Part shown: one piece after another, positions 1-9,122 of the stretch | Numbering within the stretch: the stretch's first letter is position 1 | How the letters are laid out: every line of letters starts with the position of its first letter | NCBI GenBank assembly: GCA_945949175.1 | Contig: CAMFDU010000009.1 | Span: 1 to 44,751 of the forward strand | Origin: Gulosibacter massiliensis | Lineage (GTDB): Bacteria > Actinomycetota > Actinomycetes > Actinomycetales > Microbacteriaceae | Reading direction: 5' to 3' | Length of the DNA: 44,751 bases | The notes under the pieces: generated by a model | What the model was told of the DNA's origin: nothing | Seen by the model: only the letters and a program-made list of their open reading frames with translations | Databases searched by the model: none | Translations under genes and position numbers: made by a program

Positions 1-570
1 GATATTGGTGATGAGTCCAATGGAGGTCGGATACACGACGAATGATCCATCTGATTCATCGGCTTCAATGACAAACTCGGGATCATTCCCGAGACCGGAT
101 GACGCTCCCAGGTTTGCCAACACACCGCCGTTGACGAACGACGGCGAGCTGCCTAAACCGAGCAGTCCCGTCACGATCATCGCCGTCGACGTGGTTTTTC
201 CGTGGGCTCCTGCCACGGAAACCACGCGATGGTCGCGAACGAGCCAGGCAAGTGCGAGTGCACGATGAAGGATGCGGACTCCGTGGTCGATTGCCCAACG
301 GTATTCAGGGTTGTCCTCCCACAACGCGCCAGTGACAACGACCGTGTCTGCCTCGCGCACCGATAGTGGCTCGTGGCCAACCTGAACATCTATACCATCG
401 GCTCGGAGGGCCGACAATGTTTGCGACTCAGCCCGGTCGGATCCGGTCACGACTAGGCCGCGTGCGTGGAACATCTTTGCGATGCCGCTCATCCCGCTGC
501 CGCCGATACCAATGAAATGAACGCGCCCAAGTTCGTTTGGAAGCTCAACGCTAAGGTCGGGTGCGATCAC
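1..570 (-). CDS. murC: UDP-N-acetylmuramate--L-alanine ligase MurC, 5' part (190 codons; 3' end outside window)
   Basis: MurC joins L-alanine to UDP-MurNAc in the cytoplasm, the first amino acid step of peptidoglycan stem-peptide synthesis. Translating the minus strand from a GTG at 570 gives an N-terminal Rossmann motif ([12 protein letters not shown], about residues 18-29) and the Mur-ligase ATP loop in the form [10 protein letters not shown] near residue 111, then an EADESDGSF motif typical of MurC. The frame stays open to base 1, so the central domain is cut and the C-terminal domain lies outside. The start is 9 bases after the murG stop, so it is co-transcribed as the last visible gene of the dcw operon. 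In related genomes ftsQ and ftsZ usually follow. The identification is secure; the exact start is the best GTG rather than proven. Confidence 0.93.
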   Translation of the reverse strand, partial: MIAPDLSVELPNELGRVHFIGIGGSGMSGIAKMFHARGLVVTGSDRAESQTLSALRADGIDVQVGHEPLSVREADTVVVTGALWEDNPEYRWAIDHGVRILHRALALAWLVRDHRVVSVAGAHGKTTSTAMIVTGLLGLGSSPSFVNGGVLANLGASSGLGNDPEFVIEADESDGSFVVYPTSIGLITNI

Positions 571-579
571 GGCTCAACC

Positions 580-1662
580 CTAAGCCCGTGATTCAGAGAT
601 CGCGCTGAACACCATGTCCGCGAGCCGCTCAGCCCCGTCTCGAATGCCCGCGGCGGACGCTCGGTTAGCCATTGTTCGACGCTGTTCACCGTTCGCCAAC
701 AGCGGGATAAGTGAGTTTCGTACCCACTCCCCCGTGAACTCAGAATCTCGACAGATGATTGCCCCGCCCACCGCGACGAGGTCGCGCGCGTTCAATTCCT
801 GCTCGCCGTTTCCGACCGGATACGGCACAAAGACTGACGGAATACCCAAACCAGCCAATTCGGAAACGGTTGCAGCCCCCGATCGAGCGACGACGAAATC
901 TGCAACCGCTAGGGCGAAATCCATTCGGTCGCAATACGGCAATGGGTGATAGCCCGCGATTTTCGGATCAACAAATTCTCTCGTTTCGCCAACGGTGTGC
1001 AGAATTTGCCAGCCCGCTGCCGTAATGTCTCGCGCCGCCGCAGCCACCGTTGCGTTAATGCGTGCCGCGCCGGTTGACCCTCCCGTCACCAAAAGGACTG
1101 GTCGCGTCGTGTCGAGCCCAAAGTAACGAAGCGCCTCGGCACGAATTGCATCACGGTCGAGGCTCGCAATCTCGACCCGCAGCGGCATCCCCGTCAGATG
1201 TGAATGTGGAAGTCGCGTGTTCGGGAACGTCACCGCGACGTACCGTGTCATACGAGATCCCCACTTGTTCGCGATGCCCGGCAGCGCGTTGGCTTCGTGA
1301 ATCACCAGTGGAATACCTGCTCGACGTGCCGCGAGGTACGCGGGAGCGGCCGCATAGCCGCCGAAACCAACCACGATGTCGACCTTCCGTGCGGCAATGA
1401 ACATCCTCACGCGACGAACCGCGCGCAGGAATCGAGCAGGGAAAGCAAAGGTCGCAAGGTTCACACGGCGCGGAAAGGGAACCCGTTCGATTGTGAGCAG
1501 TTCGTAGCCTCGTTCGGGGACCAGTCGTGATTCGAGACCCTCGGCGGTTCCCAAAACCAACAGCGTTGCATCAGGCTCTCGTGCGCGAATCGCATCGGCG
1601 GTCGCCAACAACGGATTAACGTGGCCGGCCGTGCCCCCGCCAGCGAGCAAATACACGGTCAT
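580..1662 (-). CDS. murG: UDP-GlcNAc:lipid I N-acetylglucosaminyltransferase MurG
   Basis: MurG transfers GlcNAc from UDP-GlcNAc to lipid I to make lipid II at the inner face of the membrane. The 360-residue product has the usual family length. It starts with the glycine-rich acceptor motif GGGTAGHVNP (about residues 8-17) and carries the second glycine motif GGSTGAARIN near residue 194 and the sugar-nucleotide region ARSGAATVSELAGLGIPSVFVPYP in the C-terminal domain. The ATG at 1662 overlaps the ftsW stop in an ATGA arrangement, which suggests translational coupling. murC follows after 9 bases. Confidence 0.97.
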   Translation of the reverse strand: MTVYLLAGGGTAGHVNPLLATADAIRAREPDATLLVLGTAEGLESRLVPERGYELLTIERVPFPRRVNLATFAFPARFLRAVRRVRMFIAARKVDIVVGFGGYAAAPAYLAARRAGIPLVIHEANALPGIANKWGSRMTRYVAVTFPNTRLPHSHLTGMPLRVEIASLDRDAIRAEALRYFGLDTTRPVLLVTGGSTGAARINATVAAAARDITAAGWQILHTVGETREFVDPKIAGYHPLPYCDRMDFALAVADFVVARSGAATVSELAGLGIPSVFVPYPVGNGEQELNARDLVAVGGAIICRDSEFTGEWVRNSLIPLLANGEQRRTMANRASAAGIRDGAERLADMVFSAISESRA

Positions 1663-2810
1663 CCGTAGCGCTCCTCATGGCGAACACAACTGATGACCAC
1701 ACCAATCGCGAGAAAGTTGGCGACGAGCGCAGATCCACCAGAAGAAATGAACGGCAATGGCACTCCGAGCACCGGCAAAATGTTGAGGACGACGGCGATG
1801 TTGACGAAGGCTTGGCCAATAATCCACACAAAAACGCCCCCGATAAGGACCCGCGTTAGTGGCTGGGGGAACTCTCGAACCAGTCGAATCAGCGTAACCG
1901 CGAGGGCGAGAAAGAGCACAATCAGCGCGATTGCGCCAAACATTCCCAACTCTTCGCCCACAATCGCAAAGATGTAGTCAGAATCTGCGTGTGGAAGCCA
2001 CGACCACTTCGATCGTGAACTGCCCGGGCCAAGCCCGAACAGTCCCCCGGACGATAATGCCCAAAGTCCGTGCATCGTCTGCCAACACACCGTCTCGTAC
2101 TGTTCGGGTGTGCACCCCTGGATCCACGCGTCGAACCGCGCGCCACGGTTTGATCCGCCAATATTCAGGAGTCCGAATGCTGCCAATGCCGAAATAATGG
2201 CAAGCGCCCAAATTGTCAGGGACGGTAAACCCGCAAACGCGAGCATTCCGAGAACAATGAGGCCCATAATCATGGTGGTGCCAAGGTCACCACCCAAACC
2301 GACCATTCCGATGGGGATTCCAACCCAGACCAGCGGTTGAATCCAGCGTTGAAGTGGCTCATCAAGCATGTATTCGTTGTCGTGAATCCACGACGCAAAC
2401 CAGAGAATGACAGCGAGTTTGAGGAACTCTGACGGCTGGAAAGAGAAAAATCCAACATCCAGCCAGTTGCGGTTGCCGCCGTATTCTGTCCCAACTGTGA
2501 GTACCGCAAGTTGCAGCACAAAACCAACACCGACGAAAAGGTTGCGGTTTTTGCTCCAGATCGAGACCGGCCACCGCGCGATAATTAGGCACATTGCCCC
2601 GCCGACCACCGCACTCGCCGCCTGCATGAACCCATCGGCGAAAAAATTCCCCCCATTGCTCAAACCACTCGTCACGGACGATGCAGAAAGCACCATGAAA
2701 ATCCCGAACAGCACCAACAAAGCCGTGACGGCAATCAGCGTTGTGACGATTGGCGAATCCGTTGCGAAAGGGTTTCGGAGTTGTAAGCGGTTTGGTCGCA
2801 GACTAGTCAT
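1659..2810 (-). CDS. ftsW: Peptidoglycan glycosyltransferase FtsW (SEDS family)
   Basis: This integral membrane SEDS protein polymerises lipid II into septal glycan strands together with FtsI. The 383-residue product is almost wholly hydrophobic with about ten membrane segments. It shows the SEDS signatures NRNWLDVG...FQPSEFLKL (about residues 113-131) and the C-terminal PLPFISSGGSALVANFLAIG (about 352-371). A 5' alternative start is not needed: the ATG at 2810 overlaps the murD end by 8 bases, and the stop overlaps the murG start by 4. RodA is the nearest alternative, but the position between murD and murG inside the dcw operon indicates FtsW. Confidence 0.95.
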   Translation of the reverse strand: MTSLRPNRLQLRNPFATDSPIVTTLIAVTALLVLFGIFMVLSASSVTSGLSNGGNFFADGFMQAASAVVGGAMCLIIARWPVSIWSKNRNLFVGVGFVLQLAVLTVGTEYGGNRNWLDVGFFSFQPSEFLKLAVILWFASWIHDNEYMLDEPLQRWIQPLVWVGIPIGMVGLGGDLGTTMIMGLIVLGMLAFAGLPSLTIWALAIISALAAFGLLNIGGSNRGARFDAWIQGCTPEQYETVCWQTMHGLWALSSGGLFGLGPGSSRSKWSWLPHADSDYIFAIVGEELGMFGAIALIVLFLALAVTLIRLVREFPQPLTRVLIGGVFVWIIGQAFVNIAVVLNILPVLGVPLPFISSGGSALVANFLAIGVVISCVRHEERYG

Positions 2811-4278
2811 CGGTCAAACCAACGTGGGAACGAACGGCCGCCTGAAACTGACGTCCCCGGTCGGCATAGTCAACGAATTGATCCATCGATGCGGCGGCGG
2901 GTGCGAGCAACACGGTGTCACCCGGCGAGGCGTTCATCGCCGCCGCCGACACAGCAGCGTCCATCACGTTGTCTGTGTCAATTTCGATAAACGGAACATC
3001 CGGAGCCCACGCAGCCATTACTCGTCGGGGCTCGTCGCGGTCGATTCCGATGGCGATGACGGCGCGAAGTCGCGATCGATGCGCCTGCACCAGCTCATCA
3101 ATTTGTGTTCCCTTGAACATCCCGCCGACAATCCACACCAATGATGGGAATGACCGAAGTGACGCATTCGCTGCGTGCGCGTTGGTGGCTTTCGAATCGT
3201 CGACCCAGGTCACACCCCCGTATTCGGCCACCGTCTCACACCGATGGTGGTCAAGTTGGAATGAATCCAGTCCTGCAGCAACATCTGCTGCGGACGCACC
3301 GACAGACAATGCCATCCCTGAGGCGGCGAGGATGTTGAGAATCATGTGTGGAGTTGCGAAACCAATTTCTGCCAGGTGATCGACCGTCGTCAATTCTTGA
3401 GCGTTGTTTCGTCGATCGGGGACAAACGCTCGGTCAACGAGTATGCCGTCAATTGTTCCCAATTCACCGGTGTCCGGCGTGACTAAGCCGAATCCGATTG
3501 CCTCGCAACCTTCTTCAACATTCGCGTCGCGCACGAGTGCCTCGGTTACCGGGTCAATTCTGCTGTAGAAAACCGACTTGCGAGTGTTGTGATAGGCGGC
3601 GCCTTTAGCCGCTCGGTACGCCTCTGCTGAGCCGTGCCAATCAAGATGGTCGTCCGCAATGTTAAGACACGCACTTACCAAGGGGCGAAGGGCCCCTTCC
3701 CCGACCGTGGGCAACCAATGCAATTGGAAGCTTGAGATTTCGACGACAAGGAACTCAAAACCAGTTGGGTCGCGAACCGCGTCCAACACTGGAACGCCGA
3801 TGTTTCCGACCGCCGCAACGCGAAAGCCGGCTGTTTCTAAAAAGTGGGCTGTCAGTTGAGTCGTTGTGGTCTTACCGTTGGTCCCCGTGATGAGAAGCCA
3901 CTCTGCGGCCAACACTTTGTCTCGGACTCGCCACGCGAGTTCGATGTCACTCCAGATCTGAATCGATTGGGTTCCAGCCCAGGCAACGATTGGGTGTCGC
4001 GGAGGAATGCCCGGGCTGACAACAATGATGTCAGGTGCAAAAGCCGCCGCGAGTGCCACCATCTCGTTCTCATCCGTCGTGATCGCATAATTGACGCCGA
4101 TGACGTCAAGAATCGCAGTGTGTTCGCTGGACGCTCCGGCCGTGACGACCAAGGATTCACACCCGAGTTCCCACAGGGTGTCGGCGACAGAAAAGCCCGT
4201 TACTCCAAGGCCCACCACGAGGACCTTCACGCCCTTCCAATCAGCGTTCCAACTTGTCAAGCCGGACAACCGTGACAT
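2803..4278 (-). CDS. murD: UDP-N-acetylmuramoyl-L-alanine--D-glutamate ligase MurD
   Basis: MurD adds D-glutamate to UDP-MurNAc-L-Ala, using ATP. The product is 491 residues. It has an N-terminal nucleotide-binding fold (VLVVGLGVTGFSVA, about 19-32), the ATP loop TGTNGKTTTT (131-140), the central EISSFQL motif, NIADDHLDWHGS, and the C-terminal VDDSKATNAHAA motif of MurD. I chose the ATG at 4278 because it overlaps the mraY stop (TAATG) and begins just before the conserved fold. The frame stays open upstream for 23 more codons, but those lie inside mraY. All catalytic motifs appear intact, in contrast to the MurF-like neighbour. Confidence 0.96.
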   Translation of the reverse strand: MSRLSGLTSWNADWKGVKVLVVGLGVTGFSVADTLWELGCESLVVTAGASSEHTAILDVIGVNYAITTDENEMVALAAAFAPDIIVVSPGIPPRHPIVAWAGTQSIQIWSDIELAWRVRDKVLAAEWLLITGTNGKTTTTQLTAHFLETAGFRVAAVGNIGVPVLDAVRDPTGFEFLVVEISSFQLHWLPTVGEGALRPLVSACLNIADDHLDWHGSAEAYRAAKGAAYHNTRKSVFYSRIDPVTEALVRDANVEEGCEAIGFGLVTPDTGELGTIDGILVDRAFVPDRRNNAQELTTVDHLAEIGFATPHMILNILAASGMALSVGASAADVAAGLDSFQLDHHRCETVAEYGGVTWVDDSKATNAHAANASLRSFPSLVWIVGGMFKGTQIDELVQAHRSRLRAVIAIGIDRDEPRRVMAAWAPDVPFIEIDTDNVMDAAVSAAAMNASPGDTVLLAPAAASMDQFVDYADRGRQFQAAVRSHVGLTDD

Positions 4279-5375
4279 TACTGGCTCGCCCATTCGAGGT
4301 AGAACAACCCGACACCTAGACCGACTCCGAGTGCGGCAATCAGCCAAAATCGAACGACAACGGTGATTTCGGCCCAGCCCTTCAGCTCGAAGTGGTGATG
4401 GAGTGGGCTCATGAGAAAAATGCGCTTACCTTTTGTCACTTTAAAGAAGGCGCGTTGGATAATGACCGACCCCGCCACGATAACGAAAATCGATCCGATG
4501 AGGATGATGAGAAGTTCAGTTCGGGTCAAGATGGCGAGCGCAGCGAGTGCCCCACCGAGCGCCAATGAGCCAGTATCTCCCATGAAAATTTGAGCGGGGG
4601 TTGTGTTCCACCACAAGAACCCCACGGTACTTGCGGCGATGGCTGCGGCAATGGCGACAAGGTCCAGGGAGTCGCGGGCTTCATAGCACTTATAGGCAAC
4701 TTCGGGGTCCAATGCTGAACTGAAGCATGACTGGTTGAATTGCCAGAATCCAATGATGACGTACGAGATTACCGCCAGAATCGCGCTACCCGACGCCAAA
4801 CCATCGAGACCGTCGGCGACATTGACTCCGTTCGCGGTGGAAATGACAATGAGGTTCGTCCACAGCACGTAGAGGACTACGCCGACGATTCCGCCAATGA
4901 CGGCGAAGTCGAGCCACGGTATGTCGCGAACCGCGCTGATGGCCATCGAGGCAGGGGTGATGCCGTTTTCGTCGGGGAAATTGATGGCGAGGAGTGCAAA
5001 CACCGTTGCGACGAGGGCCTGCCCGAAAACTTTCGCCCAACCTCCGAGACCCAGACTTCTCTGCCTTCGTGTCTTGGTGTAATCATCAATGAATCCGACG
5101 ATTCCCATTCCCGTCATCATGAAAATCACGAGAAGTCCGCTCAGCGTCGGCGGATCTTGTTCGACAAGGTGTCCGAGAGCGTAGCCGACGACCGCACCGA
5201 GAATGATGACGATTCCGCCCATCGTCGGGGTCCCCCGCTTGGTGTGGTGGCTTTGTGGCCCGTCATCGCGAATGAACTGCCCCCAACCGAGGCGATCGAA
5301 CAACCGAATGAATGCGGGTGTCATGAACAGAGAGAATGCGAGGGCAAAGCTGGCACCAAAGAGCACGGACCTCAT
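4278..5375 (-). CDS. mraY: Phospho-N-acetylmuramoyl-pentapeptide-transferase MraY
   Basis: MraY moves phospho-MurNAc-pentapeptide from UDP to undecaprenyl phosphate, forming lipid I in the membrane. The product is 365 residues with about ten hydrophobic segments. The conserved aspartate and histidine motifs are present: [43 protein letters not shown] and the loop [13 protein letters not shown]. The start ATG at 5375 overlaps the stop of the MurF-like gene by 4 bases (ATGA), and its stop shares one base with the murD start. Its natural substrate carries a pentapeptide, so MurF ligase activity is expected somewhere in the cell even though the gene upstream lacks a ligase core. Confidence 0.97.
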   Translation of the reverse strand: MRSVLFGASFALAFSLFMTPAFIRLFDRLGWGQFIRDDGPQSHHTKRGTPTMGGIVIILGAVVGYALGHLVEQDPPTLSGLLVIFMMTGMGIVGFIDDYTKTRRQRSLGLGGWAKVFGQALVATVFALLAINFPDENGITPASMAISAVRDIPWLDFAVIGGIVGVVLYVLWTNLIVISTANGVNVADGLDGLASGSAILAVISYVIIGFWQFNQSCFSSALDPEVAYKCYEARDSLDLVAIAAAIAASTVGFLWWNTTPAQIFMGDTGSLALGGALAALAILTRTELLIILIGSIFVIVAGSVIIQRAFFKVTKGKRIFLMSPLHHHFELKGWAEITVVVRFWLIAALGVGLGVGLFYLEWASQ

Positions 5376-5797
5376 GGCCGGTCCTCCCTCAGTCGTTCCA
5401 CAACGTCTCCCAAATCTGCGTCCACTCCTCCGGTGACCAAAATCGCCACCCGAGGTCCCCGCAGACTCACAACTTCATCGTAAGCGTGCTCAACCCCGAA
5501 AACAGGGATTGACTCTCCGCCCCACGAACCTTCTTGCTCGGCAGTCTGGTGCATCCTGCGGGCACTCTCGCCCACCACAATCAGGTGGTGCACATTGAGT
5601 CGCACGCTCATGATCCCGAGGGTGTCCAGTTGTTCGGCCACATCACCCCCCTCAATCAGACCTGCCACGTGAACGGTGTCGTAACCATCGACACGCAGTT
5701 CAGCGAGTTTTCGCTGTGCGACGCGAACACCCTCAAAGGTGGTCTCGGTGTGGGCGTCGAGCAGGAGCGTTCCATCCGGCAGTTCGGACATAATCAC
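5372..5797 (-). CDS. Stand-alone MurF C-terminal domain; no ATP-binding or N-terminal domain
   Basis: The gene sits in the usual murF position between murE and mraY but encodes only about 141 residues, against roughly 450-510 for MurF. From a GTG overlapping the murE stop (GTGA), the product aligns with the MurF C-terminal domain: an opening TLLLD strand, a [19 protein letters not shown] stretch, a hydrophobic ILVTGG strand and a final DVVERL helix. The substrate motif written D-[DA]-Y-N-A-N-P in true MurF reads DAHTETT here, and the KGSR-like strand reads TGGV. No P-loop or Mur central domain exists in any frame, since murE ends at the start codon. Overlaps on both sides (GTGA and ATGA) argue for a maintained, translated gene rather than decay. 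As written it cannot bind ATP as a ligase. A scaffold or regulatory role is inference. Confidence 0.85.
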   Translation of the reverse strand: MIMSELPDGTLLLDAHTETTFEGVRVAQRKLAELRVDGYDTVHVAGLIEGGDVAEQLDTLGIMSVRLNVHHLIVVGESARRMHQTAEQEGSWGGESIPVFGVEHAYDEVVSLRGPRVAILVTGGVDADLGDVVERLREDRP

Positions 5798-7341
5798 AGT
5801 GACCAACCCGCTTCGGCCAAGGCGGACCGAGCAAGTTCGCGGGCCGAATACCGCGTTCGCTCTCCGCGGATGTCCCGGTAATCCTGGTGCCCGGGCCCGG
5901 CCCACAAAATCGAGTCCCCCTCTCTGGCAAGTGAAACAGCGAGCCGAATGGCGTTCTCCGGCGGCGATTCCTCGTAAATCTCAGGACCATCCGCAACAGA
6001 TCGCGCCGCTTCGAGAAGATGTGCGCGAATGGATCCGGGATCTTCGAATCGAGGATGGTGGTCTGTGATGACGAGAATGTCGCACCCCTCGGCCGCAACG
6101 CGGGCCATATCGAATCTCTTCGACGCGTCGCGGTCACCGTCCGCACCGAAAACCATGATGGTTCGACCCGTCGTGAAACGTCGAACCGCCGCCAGTGTGT
6201 GCTCAAACGCGTCTGGTGAGTGTCCGAAATCGACATATACATTCGGCCCGTGGTCGCCCGACACCTTTTCAGTTCGTCCCGGTAAATAGGTTTGAATTCC
6301 ATTGTCGCGTTTCAGCGCGGCGGCAATCACATCAGGGTCATATCCCGCCTCTATCAGCATGACGAGAGCAAGCCCAGCGTTCGCAGCCATGTGGCGGCCG
6401 ATGACCGGCTCACTCGTCGAAATTGAAACTCCGTCCGCCGAGGTCAAGGTGAATGCCGTGAAAGCTGGGTCGTCCTCTGTGACCTCAACCTGCCAATACG
6501 CGGACGCGTCACCGGTTGATGAGATCGTGGTGACCGGAATATGAGACTCATCGACGATGCGTTGCCCCCAAATAGTGTCCAGCGAAACTACTCCGCGGCG
6601 GGCAACATCGGGTTGGAAAAGTGCACGTTTCGCCCGGAAATAGTCCTCCATGTCCGAATAGTCATCGAGGTGATCATGTGAAAGGTTGGTGAATCCCACA
6701 ACGTCGAATCGGATCCCGGAAACGCGATTGTGCGTTAACGCCTGAGCCGAAACTTCAATGACGACGGCACGAACGGTGGCTTCTTTCATCCGGGCAATGA
6801 GCGCATGTAATTCGCTGGCCTCGGGTGTCGTCAATCGCGAGACGAACTTCTCTCCTGCGATGTGCCGTTCCGCTGTTGTCGACAGTCCAGTGGCAATTCC
6901 CATTTGACGCAAAACTCCTTCGAGCAGATACGCCGTTGAGGTTTTCCCATTCGTTCCCGTAATGCCAAAAAACTGAGGAGCATCGCTGTCGGTTCGGTAG
7001 ACCCACCGAGCGATTTCGCCGAGCGATGCGCGCGGTGATTCGACAATAACAATGGGTAATCCACACTCGGCTGCAATCGCCGCGCCGTCATCATCCGTGA
7101 GAATTGCGACAGCACCATTTGTGCGAGCTTCGGAGGCGAACTCTGCGCCGTGGCGGTTCGCGCCGCGAACTGCCACAAACATGTCGCCTGTCGTCACCTC
7201 CCGAGTCATCACGGTCAATCCGGAAACTTCTACACCGCGCAAATTGCCGATCGATCGAAGTCCAAGCTCCGATACCAAAATATCCAGCGAACGTGGGCTG
7301 ACGTGTTCCGGTCGAATAACGGGCGGGATGTTTCCGGTCAC
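5794..7341 (-). CDS. murE: UDP-N-acetylmuramoyl-tripeptide synthetase MurE, with altered mDAP-contact residues
   Basis: MurE adds the third stem-peptide residue to UDP-MurNAc-L-Ala-D-Glu. The 515-residue product carries the ATP loop GITGTNGKTS (126-135), the carbamylated-lysine region YFRAKRALF, the NLSHDHLDDY motif and the C-domain strand YVDFGHSPDAF. The start is a GTG at 7341 with GAAGGAAA a few bases upstream; the longer open frame runs into ftsI. The residue-3 pocket differs from the meso-DAP type: the E. coli DNPR motif reads HHPR (residues 428-431), and the GKGHE segment reads GPGHQ (482-486), so the residues equivalent to Asn414 and Glu468 are His and Gln. Arginines equivalent to 389 and 416 are kept. 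A different residue 3 is plausible but inferred. Confidence 0.94.
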   Translation of the reverse strand: MTGNIPPVIRPEHVSPRSLDILVSELGLRSIGNLRGVEVSGLTVMTREVTTGDMFVAVRGANRHGAEFASEARTNGAVAILTDDDGAAIAAECGLPIVIVESPRASLGEIARWVYRTDSDAPQFFGITGTNGKTSTAYLLEGVLRQMGIATGLSTTAERHIAGEKFVSRLTTPEASELHALIARMKEATVRAVVIEVSAQALTHNRVSGIRFDVVGFTNLSHDHLDDYSDMEDYFRAKRALFQPDVARRGVVSLDTIWGQRIVDESHIPVTTISSTGDASAYWQVEVTEDDPAFTAFTLTSADGVSISTSEPVIGRHMAANAGLALVMLIEAGYDPDVIAAALKRDNGIQTYLPGRTEKVSGDHGPNVYVDFGHSPDAFEHTLAAVRRFTTGRTIMVFGADGDRDASKRFDMARVAAEGCDILVITDHHPRFEDPGSIRAHLLEAARSVADGPEIYEESPPENAIRLAVSLAREGDSILWAGPGHQDYRDIRGERTRYSARELARSALAEAGWSL

Positions 7342-7354
7342 GCGTCGATTTCCT

Positions 7355-9097
7355 TCACCATTCGATCGGCCAGTTCTCAGCTTTCCCAGTGGACGGCGGG
7401 ACCCGGTAGTACTTGAGCGCTTGCCCCATGAGTGTAGCGAACGAGGTGGCCGCCGCGAGGGAGGTTCGCTCATATTCGGGCAAGCCAAAGGTAACAACGA
7501 TGGCAAACTTTGGGTCTTCGGCTGGCGCGACGCCCGCGACCGAGATGATGCGATCATCGGTGTACGCGCCGTTCCTGGCCACTTCTGCTGTTCCGGACTT
7601 GATTGCAATGCGATATCCCGGAACACCCACCAAAGTTTTGAGGAAACCAATTTTGGCCACCGTTTCCATCATGGAGATGGTTTGGGTCGCGGCTTGTGCC
7701 GACACCACCCGCACGCCTTCTGTCGGCGGTAAGTCAACGACCGTCCCGTCCGGTTTTTCACAACCGGAGATAAGCGTGAGCGGTTGACGAATTCCCTTGT
7801 TTCCAAGGGTTTGGTAGACGCTTGCAATCTGCGCACTCGTCATCGTGATTCCTTGACCAAAAATTTCGGTGTGCTGTGTCACGTTATCCACCACGTCGGG
7901 AGTGGCGATATACCCCGAGTCTTCACCAAGGAAATTGACTGCTGTCTTCTGTCCAACGCCGAAGGAACTCAGAATGTCGTATCGCGCTTTCTTGTTGAGA
8001 TTATTGGCCATAACATTAATCCCAATGTTGGAGGAGTTGACGAGAATGCCCGTCGTTGTCCAGCGCTCTGTGCCATGCGCGAATGAGTCGGAGAAGTATT
8101 TTCCGTCCGCCAGTTCGAAACGCCCCGGCACAGTGAACTGGTCCGATGGACTCACCAGACCCTGGTCCATCATGGACGCGATCGTAATCGGCTTGACAAC
8201 CGAACCGGGTTCATAGGGTGACGCGAACAGTCGCGCGCCCATGTCATCGATTTTTGATCCATCGACGTTGTTGGGATCGACGCTTGGCCAGTCAGCGGCC
8301 GCCAAAATATGACCGTCTTCAATCCCAACAATGAGGGCGGTCGCCCATTCTGCTCCGAGTTCTTTGCCGCGTGCACTCAATACTTTTTGAGAAAACCATT
8401 GGAGGTCGGAATCAATCGTGAGGTGAATCGTTCCGCCGTCAACGGGCGCTGTTTGCTCGAGCGTTGATCCGGGAATGCGAATTCCATCGCGCCCCTTCGC
8501 ATAGGTCAGTATGCCGTCCGTTGCTGCTAAACACGCGTTGTTTGCGAGTTCGATGCCCGCAAGCGGTCCATCTGTTCCCATAAACCCGACTAGGTTGCCG
8601 CCGACGGCACCACGCGGATAGGTTCGGGTTGGGCGAAGATCGTAATAGACCCAAGGGATACCTAATTCCTGAATTTGGCGCAGGACAGCAATTGTCACGC
8701 CCTTCACTAGATACGTGAAGTCTGCGCCGGGATCTTTCGTGATGGCCACGCGTAAATCCGCGACCTTAGTGTCAGTAATCTCGGCGATTTCTGCGAGAGC
8801 TTGCTCGACAGTGACCGCCGCATCGTTGCGAACAAAATCCACAGCGTATCGAGGTGACGCGGTGATGTCATATCGTTCGACGGTTGCGGCCAGAACGACA
8901 CCGTTCGCATCGACAACGTCGCCTCGAACTCCGTAAAGGATGCGGGACATGGTGCGGTGTGTCTCTGCTTCACTGTTGAGCTTTTCCGCGTCAACAACCT
9001 GAATTACAATCAACCGTCCCACAAACAACACCGCCACAAGAAAAACCGTTACGAGAAGAAAGCCGATCCGCCGAGAAAAATCTGAGGAACGATCCAT
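7355..9097 (-). CDS. ftsI: Septal peptidoglycan transpeptidase FtsI (PBP3/PbpB)
   Basis: FtsI is a class B penicillin-binding protein that cross-links septal peptidoglycan and works with FtsW. The 580-residue product has a short cytoplasmic N-terminus, one membrane segment (IGFLLVTVFLVAVLFVGRLIVI), a PBP dimer-type domain, and a transpeptidase domain. The active-site motifs are the serine motif SVVK (near 297), SSN (near 353) and KSGTAE (near 502). I chose the ATG at 9097 because GGAGGAGCGGAAGGA lies directly upstream. The frame is open 33 codons further, into ftsL. No PASTA domains are present. The gene lies 25 bases after ftsL and 13 bases before murE. Confidence 0.95.
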   Translation of the reverse strand: MDRSSDFSRRIGFLLVTVFLVAVLFVGRLIVIQVVDAEKLNSEAETHRTMSRILYGVRGDVVDANGVVLAATVERYDITASPRYAVDFVRNDAAVTVEQALAEIAEITDTKVADLRVAITKDPGADFTYLVKGVTIAVLRQIQELGIPWVYYDLRPTRTYPRGAVGGNLVGFMGTDGPLAGIELANNACLAATDGILTYAKGRDGIRIPGSTLEQTAPVDGGTIHLTIDSDLQWFSQKVLSARGKELGAEWATALIVGIEDGHILAAADWPSVDPNNVDGSKIDDMGARLFASPYEPGSVVKPITIASMMDQGLVSPSDQFTVPGRFELADGKYFSDSFAHGTERWTTTGILVNSSNIGINVMANNLNKKARYDILSSFGVGQKTAVNFLGEDSGYIATPDVVDNVTQHTEIFGQGITMTSAQIASVYQTLGNKGIRQPLTLISGCEKPDGTVVDLPPTEGVRVVSAQAATQTISMMETVAKIGFLKTLVGVPGYRIAIKSGTAEVARNGAYTDDRIISVAGVAPAEDPKFAIVVTFGLPEYERTSLAAATSFATLMGQALKYYRVPPSTGKAENWPIEW

Positions 9098-9122
9098 TCC
9101 TTCCGCTCCTCCTCGGTCAGCT

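Noticed and set aside
5-389. Small open frames at the left edge
   Set aside because: Translation of the minus strand from 570 gives a convincing MurC across the whole stretch.
4740-5483. A 247-codon plus-strand frame, and a 245-codon one at 2407-3144
   Set aside because: Both are shadows of mraY/murF-like and of ftsW/murD, with no recognisable domains or ribosome sites.
5372-5905. A frameshifted or interrupted full murF
   Set aside because: murE is intact up to the start codon of the short gene, and no other frame holds the missing MurF domains. There is no room for them.
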